The translations under genes and the position numbers were made by a program. A model generated the notes under the pieces. That model was not told where the DNA came from, searched no databases, and saw only the letters and a list, made by a program, of their open reading frames with translations. From Ustilago trichophora (lineage: Eukaryota; Basidiomycota; Ustilaginomycetes; Ustilaginales; Ustilaginaceae), in assembly GCA_900323505.1 (NCBI GenBank), contig OOIN01000020.1, positions 558,001-622,000 of the forward strand: 64,000 bases of DNA, in the 5' to 3' direction. Below are positions 21,135 through 31,600 of this stretch, piece by piece (position 1 is the stretch's first letter; every line of letters starts with the position of its first letter).

Positions 21135-22402
21135 ATGTCCGCCCTCGACGCCCTTAAGCAGTACACCGCCGTCGTCTCTGACTCGGGTGACTTTGAGTCC
21201 ATCGACGCTTACAAACCCCAGGATGCCACCACCAACCCTGTAAGTGTCTCCTATCCTGTTCACCTCTTGTGTGTCCATCAATGAAAGCTGTCGCTGTTGT
21301 TGTCAATGACAGTCGAACGACTAGTTCAGTCGCTCGAAGGAAATTTCGGCTGCGCGATGCTGGCTGGCTGTTCTCAAGCCGAGAGCTGCCGGACATTGCA
21401 TCTAGCACGGCTGAAAGCTCAGCTTTGGTCCGATGCAATGCGATGCGATGCGATGCGATCAATGGCGACAATGACCGTTTCACAATTATCTTGAAGGATA
21501 CCGAATACTGACTTGTTTTCTCTACACTTTGGCCTCGACAGTCGCTCATCCTCGCCGCCGTCAAACAGGAAAAGTACGCCCGCCTAATCGACGTCGCCGT
21601 CAAGTACGCCAAGGAGCAGACCTCGGACAAGTCGAAGCAGCTCGAGCTTGCCACCGACCGTCTCCTGGTTGCCTTTGGTGTCGAGATTCTCAAGATCATC
21701 CCCGGTCGTGTCTCCACCGAGGTCGACGCCCGTCTCTCGTTCAACAAGGAGGCCACCATTGAGAAGGCCAAGCACCTCATTGCCCTCTACGAGTCGCTCG
21801 GCGTCAAGCGCGAGCGTGTCCTCATCAAGATTGCCTCGACCTGGGAAGGTATCCAGGCCGCCCGCGAGCTCGAGTCGCAGCACAACATCCACTGCAACTT
21901 GACCTTGCTCTTTGGATTCAACCAGGCCGTCGCCTGTGCCGAGGCCAACGTTACCCTCATCTCTCCCTTTGTCGGTCGTATCCTCGACTACTACAAGAAG
22001 GCCGAGGGCAAGGAGTACGCCTCGCACGAGGACCCCGGTGTTCTTTCCGTCCAGAAGATCTACACTTACTACCGCCAGCACGGCTACAAGACCATTGTCA
22101 TGGGCGCTTCGTTCCGAAACATTGGCGAGATCCTCGAACTTGCCGGTTGCGACTTCCTCACCATCTCGCCCAAGCTCCTCGAGGAACTCAAGAACAAGGA
22201 GGGCCCCGTCGAGCAGAAGCTCTCTGTTGAAAAGGCAAAGGCCGCTGAACAGCTGCCCAAGGTCTCGTACATCAACGACCAGGCCGCTTTCCTCCTCGAC
22301 CTCGCCAAGGACCCCATGGCCAACACCAAGCTCGCCGAGGGTATCGCCGGCTTTGCCAAGGACGGTGCTACCATGGAGCAGATGATTGCTGAGAAGCTCT
22401 AG
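21135..22402 (+). CDS. TAL1: Transaldolase
   Basis: There are two exons, 21135-21239 and 21542-22402, giving 321 aa, the family's normal length. The 302-bp phase-0 intron (GTAAGT...CAG, with TACTGAC near 21506) splits TTNP from SLILAAVKQ, an exact reconstruction of the conserved DATTNPSL motif. The Schiff-base lysine is in [29 protein letters not shown] and the [13 protein letters not shown] motif are intact. It is a cytosolic pentose phosphate enzyme moving a dihydroxyacetone unit between sedoheptulose-7-P and glyceraldehyde-3-P. Codons in exon 2 are strongly C-ending (CTC, GTC, AAG), typical of high expression and unlike nearby genes. The intron contains GATGC repeats (~21433-21458). Confidence 0.96.
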
Positions 22403-23046
22403 ATCCGTTTCCGTTGGTGTGACGAGAGAAAAAAATCAAAACGAACAAACAAATAATCCCGATTCATCCTTGTAACCATAGTCTTGCATTAATTGCCATG
22501 CCTGTTCTTAGTCCATTATTTGGGAAGAGGGACGTTTGTGATGTCTGATGTTGAAAAAGCATGAGGAAGAGGGGTTGGTTGGATGGTGTTGCTTGATAGA
22601 TGGATGTTCGGGTGGTGGTACTACTGTGACAAGGGGATCTGATTCGCATCGAAAGTCGACCCTTGAGCTAGAGGAATTGAAAATGGACAGACAAAGTGGA
22701 TGAAATAGCACCTCGATATAGTACCGAGCAATGCTGCCCCTTTAGTATCCCAAGCTCGAGGTGGTGAGGGTTCGGCATGGTTGGCAGGGCACAGCCTTTT
22801 TCTATGTCAAGAAGAGTGAATTGGAATTTCTTTATTTTTTACCACTGCACCGCGCGCATGAGCCACCTTTTGACTCTCTCTCTCCCACTCTTTTTCTGTC
22901 TGTAACATTTGAAGCTATGTACTGTACTGTACTGTGCTGTATTTCCTCGACTCCTTGTCTACATTTTTCCACTCTATCTTCTCCCCACCATCGGCCACTT
23001 TGTTTCTTCTCTTTGTTTTCGTTTTGGAGGAGAGCTTGCTACAACG
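22403..23046. other. Intergenic between transaldolase and EI24-UreD gene
   Basis: This 644-bp stretch has no supported gene. A GTACTGTACTGTACTGTGCT cluster lies at 22919-22940, followed by a CT-rich leader to ATG 23047. Confidence 0.6.
22919..22940. repeat. GTACT tandem cluster
   Basis: Three GTACT units lie about 110 bp upstream of the EI24-UreD start. Confidence 0.65.
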
Positions 23047-25538
23047 ATGCCGCAGGAAACTCTGACCTTTCCACCCTTATACTGTCTCGTGGGAGCATAT
23101 CGACTGTTTCACGATCCAACACTATGGCGACCCATGTGGGCAAAATGCAGTAAAGCCGCCAAACAAGCTTCCATTGTTGGATTCACTTGGGCTCTCTTAA
23201 CTTGGCCTTTTCAAAAACTCTTTGTCTACTACTTCATGTCGGCTTCCGCAAGCGTAACCGGTTTAAGCGGGATTTATTGGAAAGTCGTCCAAACCGCTGA
23301 TGTGACCGATGACAAGTTGCCGTTTAGAATCCCCGTTCCGAGCCTGCAAAGTATGTAAAACTCCCCCCTTCCCCCTCTATACCCCTACCGTTGCGCTTGT
23401 CTGCCCTTCTGTATCAAGACAAGACAAAGCTGTTAAAGTTGGTGGTGGTATCGCTAGGGCTCAAGCTGACATTTGTTTGTTTCTTTTCTTCGCGGGCGGA
23501 GCAGCTTTTGCAACATTCATGTTTGTCATTGGACAGGTACATGCGATTATGGAATTCTGGCTTCGACGAAAGCTCAAAGAATGTCGTTCTACCGCCTATG
23601 TCCAAACGGTCAAATCGAGGGGGAAAGCGGCAGATTGGTGGACAGAGTACGTGGAAGAATTTTCAAATCCTCCCACACAGAAAGCCATCAAGGATGCCAA
23701 AAAGCAAGGATGGTATCTAAAACTTGCTAGTCCCCTCGTTCGATTCTTGATCCTAAAAGGTACGCTCTCCTCCCGCTTCTTGCTCCCTTCTTCTTCTTTT
23801 TATTTTTCTGAGCGAGTAGACTAACATGGTAACCTTTGAACGGTGGTTGATAGTATTTTTGTTGCCGGTGGACTTTGTCCCGTTTTTCGGTATGGCTTTG
23901 GGGGCGGCCCTACGATCCCTCACCTATGGACGAACGCTGCATACTACATTCTTTGAAGCCAAACGGATGTCACCCTTTCAAATCGAGCTTTGGATCACCG
24001 AGCGACAGCATGCCTATCGATCCTTTGGCTTTGTCGCCGCGCTCATGGAACGGATTCCTCTCATCGGAATGGTTTTCTCCATCTCCAATAGGATCGGTGC
24101 TGCAATGTGGGCTCACGATTTGGAAAAGAGACAACAGCGAATTCGTGCCGCCACTGCAACCACTGGGCAACCTTTTTCTGGTTCTTCTTCTGCAATTGCC
24201 CCAGCAACGGGAGGCGGAGGAGGTGTTGGACTGGAAGAATTCAAGTCCAAGCCCACTCTCAAAAAGATCTACAAGACCGTTCAACAAGAATCACACCAGC
24301 AAGACAAGGAAAAGGACAAGACGGAAGGGCAAGATGGGGGAAGCTTCAATGGTGAGGGACAAGCGATTCTCCGCTCTACGGGTAGAGAAACAGTGTTTAC
24401 CAATCTCTCTTTCACTTTTCCGTTGAAATTGATCGCTCCTCGTACAAGTGCCCGGAACGCTACCTTTGAGGTCCTAAACCTCGGCCGATCCTCGGATTCC
24501 GCCTCAAGTTTAACCACCACGATGCCTCCGAAGCCGGTTTCGCCGCTGTACATTGTTGGATATGGTGGTGGGTTAGTTAGCGGTGATAGTGTTGATCTTG
24601 ATGTTGATGTTGGATCGCATTGTACGATGTTGATTTTGACTCAAGGAAGTACCAAAGTGTTCAAGACGAGAAATAGTCATCCTACTCAAGGGGTTAGTAC
24701 TGCTTCGTTTACCGATTCGATTGGGGGGGGAGAAGGTGGGGGGATGCAGGTGGGGGAGGGTTTGACGAGGCAAAATTATAGGTTTTTGGTGAGAAAAAAT
24801 GCTACTTTGGTGTTGCTTCCTGATCCCGTGACTTGTTTTGCAAATGCGAGTTATGATCAAGTTCAGAGATTTGATTTGAGGTCGGGGGATTCTTGTTCTT
24901 TGGTGGTTTTGGACTGGATTACATCTGGGCGTGCTTTGGTTGGTTCTTCGATGGGGAGGGGGGAGGGGGGGGATCGGTTGGATCATCTTGATAAGTTTGG
25001 AACTTTTTCGGCTTCAAAATTGGGTTTGGGGGGTGGGGGTGGGAAAGATTACAGTCCGATCAAGAGGGGTTCTGAGTGGTGGATTTTCGATAGGTATAAA
25101 AGTAGAAATGAGGTTAGGATTCATAAAAAAGTTGTTGCCAGAGATGTGGTTTTGTTGTCTCAACATAGAGCGACGCAGGGGGATGAATGGTCGGAGATTG
25201 CAAGGAGAAACCATCCTTTTGGATGCTATGCAACTTTGCTTCTTGCAGGTCCTGATTCTCAACCTATTGTATCCAACTTGATGCAAGAGTTTCAGGACAT
25301 TCAACAACGTCCCACTACAAGGGTTTCAAGGGATCATGTCTTGTGGTCGCTTTCAAGTCTTGAGGATGATTCGGCTTCGTCGATTGGTAAGGATCCCATG
25401 GCGGCGGCGGTGGTGGTGGTGGTGGTTAGATTGGCTGCAAACGATTCTCAATCCGTTCGACAATGGTTACATAAGAGATTATATAGTTTGCAGAGTGTTA
25501 TCGGGACGGATTTATATCGTCAAGCTTTAGCTTCGTGA
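23047..25538 (+). CDS. EI24/RRT8-like membrane protein fused to urease accessory protein UreD
   Basis: There are three exons, 23047-23350, 23505-23759 and 23854-25538, giving 747 aa. Both introns (GTATGT...CAG with GCTGAC; GTACGC...TAG with CTAAC) keep frame. Residues ~1-285 are an EI24/RRT8 (LDS)-type membrane domain: DPTLWRPMW, several hydrophobic spans, FLLPVDFVPFFGMALGAALR, and a closing IGAAMWAHDLEK. Residues ~285-352 are a Lys/Gln-rich linker. Residues ~353-747 are UreD: SFTFPLKLIAPR, YIVGYGGGLVSGDSVDLDV, LTQGSTKVFKTR, VLLPDPVTCFANASYDQ, LVVLDWITSGR. UreD scaffolds Ni delivery to urease with UreF/UreG. Exon 3 carries both halves without a stop. No ATG lies between 24105 and the UreD start, so the fusion is the simplest reading. 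Confidence 0.75.
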
Positions 25539-26138
25539 AACAACAAGCTGAAGAACAACCAGAGTGTATGTTCAAGGTTAATGTGATTATGAATTTCAAC
25601 AACTGCTCCGAGTCTGTGTGTACAGTATGTGTGGGGTTTGTTGGAGCTGCGCTGCTTTGTTTTGTAGGGATCAGCCAAAGATCTGTATCGTCAAGCGTAA
25701 GACGTCTTGGAAGTAGGAGTTCGTAGACGTGAAACCAAAGTCCAGGTGCTTGGGTACATTATCTCTCTCTTCCTGTTTATGCTGGGTTGAATACAATACG
25801 CTACGATACGATGCGATGCGATGCAAATTACACACAGGCAACATCCTAGCTAAACCTGGGATTAAACAACCCACCGTCTCTCCCCACACCGCGGGGTTGG
25901 AGGTATAACCTTGATCTGATCAGACATTGACGAGACGTCTCACTCAAATTTGCATACAGTCGATCTAATCTGCAAAAGAGGAACTTGTATAGAACAGACA
26001 AGATTTGCAAGCGTCATGGAAAACAATAGTACTATATACCACTACAAAGTGATAAAAAGAAATGCCTATTACGATCAAATCCAATACATACGAGAGAGAG
26101 GGAGGGGGGGAGAGGTGTTGATTTAAGACGGACAAATA
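25539..26138. other. Convergent intergenic region
   Basis: This 600-bp stretch lies between the 3' ends of the EI24-UreD and MRS2 genes. Short GATGC-type repeats occur at ~25805-25824. No gene is seen. Confidence 0.6.
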
Positions 26139-28241
26139 TCAAGAGTTTTTGTTTCTACGTTTTTTGCCAGCGTTAGAATTACTCCATTTGGAGTCTAGAC
26201 CCATCGCCAATGCTGCATTTTGTGGTTTACCTGAAGCTGAAGCTGTTGATTCAGCAAGAGTTGTTAGTTCTACTGATGATGATGGTGAGGAATGAGAGAT
26301 GTGAGTGGAAGAATTTTGGGTAGGATTTGGGGGGTAAAAAACGTTATGAGAAGGGGAAATAGGCGGGGTTGGATGGAAAGGGTTTGGCCACCAACTTATG
26401 GAGTGATGTTGATCTGCATTTTGTGGTTGAGATGGAATTGGGCTTGGAGGTAAAGGGTGTTGTTGTGAATACATAGGCATTTGTTGATGATATCCGCCAT
26501 AGATTGATGGATTGATAGGTGTCCATACACCGCCCATCCCCATCCCCATCCCCATGCCTCCTCCTTCTACAACCGATTTCTTGCCTTTAACCTTGTCCAA
26601 CCAACCATGTCTCATCTTTTTCACCTTGCCCTGACCCTGACCCATCCCCAATCCCACCCTGCGCAACCTTTCCAACCTTCTCAATCCAACTCCACACACA
26701 ACCGCCACCGCCACCATGGCCACCCCACTCACCCCCAAAAAAGCCCACTCCGCCTCCTCCATATGACTCTTCAAATTCATCCCAAACAATCCTGCCCAAA
26801 GTGTTCCCGCCGAAATGCCCATGGTAGCGATACTCGTTTTCAGGTCCAAGGCGAGCAACTTGTTGCGGTTGTTGTCGAGAATCAGTTCGACCACTTCTTG
26901 GGTGTTGGAAATGTCGGAATGGAGTTGGACGGTTTCCGCGACAACTTCTTCAACTTGCTTGTCAAAGGATTCGAGAAGGAGTTCGAGTTCATCAATATTT
27001 GTGCGCGTGTAGTGGGTGTCGACATCCGGTGGTGACGTTGACGAATTCGAATTAAAAGGGGAAGAGGAGGAAGAAGAAGGGGATGAGGGGGTGGAAGAGG
27101 TGGTGTTCGAGGACGACGATGTAGAAGAGGTAGAGTTGGGCGAAGGCGAGGAGAGATACATCAGACTCATATCTTCCTCGTTCTCCAACACTTCCACCAC
27201 TGCTCCTTTTACCGCTTTGGCTCTGCTCAAAAACGCATTCAATTTCCTTGACACCTGCAGTAGCGTCCTCAACTTTTCCCTGTCCACATCGTCATCCAGA
27301 TCCTCCAGAATCCCCCTTGTCCAACCTCTCACGACCCCCAACTCTATCCTCAACGCATCCAGCACTGAAACCAGAATACTTTCGAGCGCTCTAAACTCGT
27401 ACGCCAACCCACCTCCATGATTTCCATTCGATCCCGGATTATGATGTGCTGGACCGGTATGCGGTCTCAAGTTGTGCTGGAGATTGTAGACAAATGCCGA
27501 GTGAAGCTGGGAATCGGTTGAACCGTAACTGTCAAACAGAAGCACTTTGTCGGCTTTGATCATGGCACGGATGTGAAGTATATTGACGAGGATGCCTCCA
27601 CGACGTGCCAAGATGGTGGGGACCAGGTTGGGAACGCGCGAATCAATTTTGCGAAGGTCTCTGGGTTCGAGACCATGATCGGAGCAGAGCCGTGACTTTT
27701 TAAAGACACCAGAGGTTGAGGTGGCACTTCCGGTGGAATCGAAGATGGTACAGCGTAGCATGATGTCGGGGGATAATTGTGTTGTGCCGAGTCCTGCGAA
27801 TGCCCCTCCTCCGGAATTTGGGATGGGGAAGGGGGACGTGAGAGGTGGGGGGATGGGTGTATTGGAGGAGGAGGAAGAGGGGCTTGTGGTGCTGCTGCTA
27901 CTGGTTGTAGTATTTGGGCGACAAGAGGTGGTATGGAATAATGAGGCGAGGGTAAATCTGTGGAGTGATGACGTTGTGTTGGATATTGACGTGCGCCGCA
28001 GTGAACAATATGATAGTGATCTCGCCATGCCTGCGTGATGTAGCAACCGAGCATCGTTGGCCCGGAAAGCTTCTTGAGAAAGCTGCCGACCCTTTCCCTT
28101 GACATCGCTGCCCAAACCGACTCCTCCAGCGCATCTCGAAGTTTGCCGTACAAGCATTGATGGTGGTATAGACATCGAAGCACCTATCCCGCTCCGTCGT
28201 CCGGGTCGAGCCAGCGTTCTAGCCAAAGTCGTCGAACGCAT
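26139..28241 (-). CDS. MRS2: Mrs2-type (CorA superfamily) mitochondrial Mg2+ channel
   Basis: The product is 700 aa with no intron. The N terminus is Arg/Ser-rich and low in acidic residues, as in a mitochondrial presequence. The conserved core begins near CTIFDSTGSATST and continues through LEPRDLRKIDSR, FEFRALESILVSVLDALR-like helix (here AYEFRALE), and VVELILDNNRNKLLALDLK. TM1 ends in the signature GMN at residues ~486-488 (LFGMNLKSHMEE), followed by TM2 (GVSGVAMVAVAVVCGVG). Known role: pentameric Mg2+ uptake across the inner mitochondrial membrane. Unusual: a Ser-rich insert (~380-420) within the helical region and a ~180-residue Gly/Met/Pro-rich C-terminal tail. The paralogue (Mrs2 versus Lpe10/Mfm1) is uncertain. 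Confidence 0.9.
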   Translation of the reverse strand: MRSTTLARTLARPGRRSGIGASMSIPPSMLVRQTSRCAGGVGLGSDVKGKGRQLSQEAFRANDARLLHHAGMARSLSYCSLRRTSISNTTSSLHRFTLASLFHTTSCRPNTTTSSSSTTSPSSSSSNTPIPPPLTSPFPIPNSGGGAFAGLGTTQLSPDIMLRCTIFDSTGSATSTSGVFKKSRLCSDHGLEPRDLRKIDSRVPNLVPTILARRGGILVNILHIRAMIKADKVLLFDSYGSTDSQLHSAFVYNLQHNLRPHTGPAHHNPGSNGNHGGGLAYEFRALESILVSVLDALRIELGVVRGWTRGILEDLDDDVDREKLRTLLQVSRKLNAFLSRAKAVKGAVVEVLENEEDMSLMYLSSPSPNSTSSTSSSSNTTSSTPSSPSSSSSSPFNSNSSTSPPDVDTHYTRTNIDELELLLESFDKQVEEVVAETVQLHSDISNTQEVVELILDNNRNKLLALDLKTSIATMGISAGTLWAGLFGMNLKSHMEEAEWAFLGVSGVAMVAVAVVCGVGLRRLERLRRVGLGMGQGQGKVKKMRHGWLDKVKGKKSVVEGGGMGMGMGMGGVWTPINPSIYGGYHQQMPMYSQQHPLPPSPIPSQPQNADQHHSISWWPNPFHPTPPISPSHNVFYPPNPTQNSSTHISHSSPSSSVELTTLAESTASASGKPQNAALAMGLDSKWSNSNAGKKRRNKNS

Positions 28242-28648
28242 CTCCTATCTACCGCTTCCTATCCTCTCCTGCTGACGAAAAAGAGAAGAAGGGGGAGACG
28301 GAGGGGGAGAGAGAGATAGAAAGAGAAAGAGAGAGACGTAGAAAGATGTGGCTAATGGTGGAAGAAAGAGAGGGTAATTGGAAGAGGTGGAATATCTTGT
28401 CCAAATGGTGCTCAGGAAAAAATCGCCTCTCGGAAGTCGGGCTAGCCTCCACACTCGACCAATACCAAACCCTCTTTCCTCTCCTTTTCACACCCGCAAC
28501 CCATTCTACTGTACATCTTCCGCTCTTTCCCTAACTCAATTGCTCTTTCTACACATCCAGAACCTCGTATCACACTTTCACGAATCGAAATCAACCAGCA
28601 TAAGATTAGAGCAAATCTTTATCGAAGAAAAAGGGCTGAAAAGAAGAG
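28242..28648. other. Intergenic, MRS2 promoter / formin 3' side
   Basis: About 400 bp with GA-rich stretches (28285-28345). No gene is supported. Confidence 0.6.
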
Positions 28649-31600
28649 CTACTCGTCAGCACTGCGAGAGTTGACGCTCATCCCGGCAGCAGAGAAGCCT
28701 GACAGATCGGGATCAAACCATTCCAGATCGGCTGTGCCACCTGCTGTCCCTTGAGTCTCTTCCACTTTGTTGTTGTGTGGTGCTGGAAGGGCGTCTTCAA
28801 ACTCTGCCTCGTCCTCTTCACCGTCTTCCTCCTCTTCTGCTTCTTGCTGCTCTTCTTCTTCGTGAGCAGCAGAGGGGACTAGGCTCGGCTTGGAGCTGCT
28901 GGAAGAAGGGACCAGAGTCGAATCTCCCACGGTAGTATCTCCTAGCGCGCGCGAAGAGGAAGAGAGCGAGATGCTAGCGGAGAGGGTATGAGATGTCGGG
29001 CTGGCATGTTGGGATAAGGCAGGGGAGGATTCGGTGGTCATGGTTAGGGAAGGGGATGCGATTTCTTCTACTCCACCGGCTGAAGTTGAAGTGGCAGGCG
29101 TAGAGGTGGTGGAGGGAGGGTTGGGCGCGTCTCTAGCGGATCGTCTATCTCTTCTCCTTGTAGTTCTGAAGGCGCTCGTGGTGGCTGCTGGCTCTGAACC
29201 GTTAGAACCTTCTTCTCCACCTTGAAGTTTGGCCAGCATTGCAGCGGCCACATCGCTTGGATTGCCCTGAGCCGTACCGATGATGCCGCTCCCTGAACCT
29301 ATGGCAGAGTCTTCCGAACCTCCTAGTCCTGAGCCGCTGCCACCGCCTGCACTACCAGAAGCCGCATTCGTCTGTCGTCTTTCGCGGGCCTTGCGGCGCT
29401 GCTTATGCGGTCCACCCCCACCACTGCGTAACGAACCCAGCAGGGTCTCGAGGACAGCACTGTCATCCACTCCAGCTTCCTTCCTCGCCAACGCTTCCTG
29501 TCTCTCCCTCTCTCTCTCCTCCGCGGCAGCCCTTCTCTTGGCCTCCAACGCCCTCTGCTCCCCGATCCTCACGTTATCCACCTTCACCTTCTTGTATGCC
29601 GCCAGGAACTCCTTGAAAATGCCGAAAAAGTCCTCGGTCCTCATCGTCTGATTGGCCAACTGACCCAGACCACGCTTCTTGGGATCTGGTCCTTCGCCAA
29701 AGTACTTGAGCGCCTCGTTGTACACCCGCTCCGCAAACTGAACCTGGTCGTTCAGGCGTTGCAGCTCGCTGGCAGCGTCGTTGAGGAAGGGAAGCATGAT
29801 CTTGACATAGGGATCCTGAAGGTTTTCCTCGCTCTCATCGAGCAGACGATCGAGTTCTTTGCGATGCTGGAAGCTGCCCGATTTGAGTTCTGCCAGGTCT
29901 CGGCGAAGGTCCCAGAGCTGTACGCGACATGCCTCTGCAGGAAGCTCGAGTTCCTCCATAAACGACTCGACTTCAGGGAAGCATTTGGAGATGGTACGTT
30001 CAATGAAATGCAACAGGGTCGTACCGTCGGATGCCTTGGTGTCGACAAGCTTGTTGATCGATGTAATCTTGAATCCAAAGGCGCCACCTTGAACACCGGT
30101 CGAGTTGAGATAGTTGCCCATCATCAGGATCAAACTCAACAAACGGGCAAAAGCTTTCGCCTTCATCAGACCCTCGGATGCATCCCGCACTTTGACCATG
30201 CCCGATTTGATCAGATCAAACGTCTCTTTGTACTTTGTCATGTACAACAGACCCTTGACCTTTTCCTTGAGATGCGGCACCGTCATGAGCAGCACGACGA
30301 GTCGATCTGCAGGATGCAGCAATCGCAGCTCCTCATCCGAAGCATTCCTGTACTCTCCCAATTGACCCTTGGTTTCCGACTCGGGATAGTGCCTCAGCAA
30401 CTCGGTCAAGAAGGACTGGTCCAGAACCGCTTCGTTGCAGTTGATAATGTGATGTGCGACTTCTTCCGGTGAAGCCTGCTTGCTGTCTGTCAGACTCGAT
30501 TTGACGCGTTTCAGCACCATTTCGATTCCCTGTCTCGTTTGCAGGCTGAGATGCGTCTTGAGCTCGATCTTGTCCTTTTTCGCGGTGGCAGCCGACTTCT
30601 TGACCGGCTGCTTGGCTTTGAAATCTTCCTCCATCTCGTCAAAGAGACCTTCTTGCTGGAGCATCTTGACCACCTGTTCTTCATCAGCCGTAAGTTCGTG
30701 CTGGCCAAAGATGGTCTCGGCCGCATGCTGAGGGGAGAGCTTGTCCCACTGGAGCTGCTTCATCTTGGATCGAGCCATGGCGAGCACTTCCTTACGGCTG
30801 AGGGCATGGTTTGCGAACAAGCCAGCGACGCCAGGAGCAGGAGGTGCAGCAATGGGACCAGCAGGGCCCAGGTTCATGGGAGCATACGAGGCACGGACGT
30901 TCATCATCGAGTTGCGGTAGAGACCGTCCTGCATGGGCGATTCCTGGATCGAGCCAGGCGGCGGTGGTGCAGGAGGTGCGGGCGTGCTCATGACGGAAGC
31001 GAGCATGGATCCGGGACGCGACGAGTCTGGCGTTGAGAAGGCGGATCGCATCTCGGCGCTGATGCCCTGACTCGAAGTCTGGGAGAAGCTGGGGAGCATT
31101 CCTGGCGCGAGAGGGGGAGGAGGGGGAGGTGGTGGTGGAGGAGGCATGGCGGCTGCATCGAGTAGCGCCTTTTGGCTGGCTGGCACGCCGGCTGCGACCG
31201 AAGGCAGCATCGGCGGCGGCGGAGGAGGAGGAGGAGGCGGAGGAGGAGGCGGCGGTGGAGGCGGTGGCGCCAACCCTGCAGGCGAAGGAGCAAGGGCAGG
31301 AGCTGGAGGAGCGTCTGGGATCACACTCGCTTCAGCAACACTGGCGAGCGGCTTCTTTTTACCCCGACCAGCCAATAATTCGTCGTCAGAATCCGACTCG
31401 TCCTCGCGTTGGCGCCGGATCTCGTCGAGCAGCGTGCGCACGGCAGGATGCGAAGTACGTTTCTGCTCACCTTTGGGCGCATGTGCCTGTGCCTTGCGAC
31501 GTCTCGACTCCCTCGCATCGACCATGCGTGAAGCCAGATCCGTGTTCTGCGCCATACCCGCCGCCAGAGTAGCTTGAATCTTCCACTTGGCGGCTTCCGG

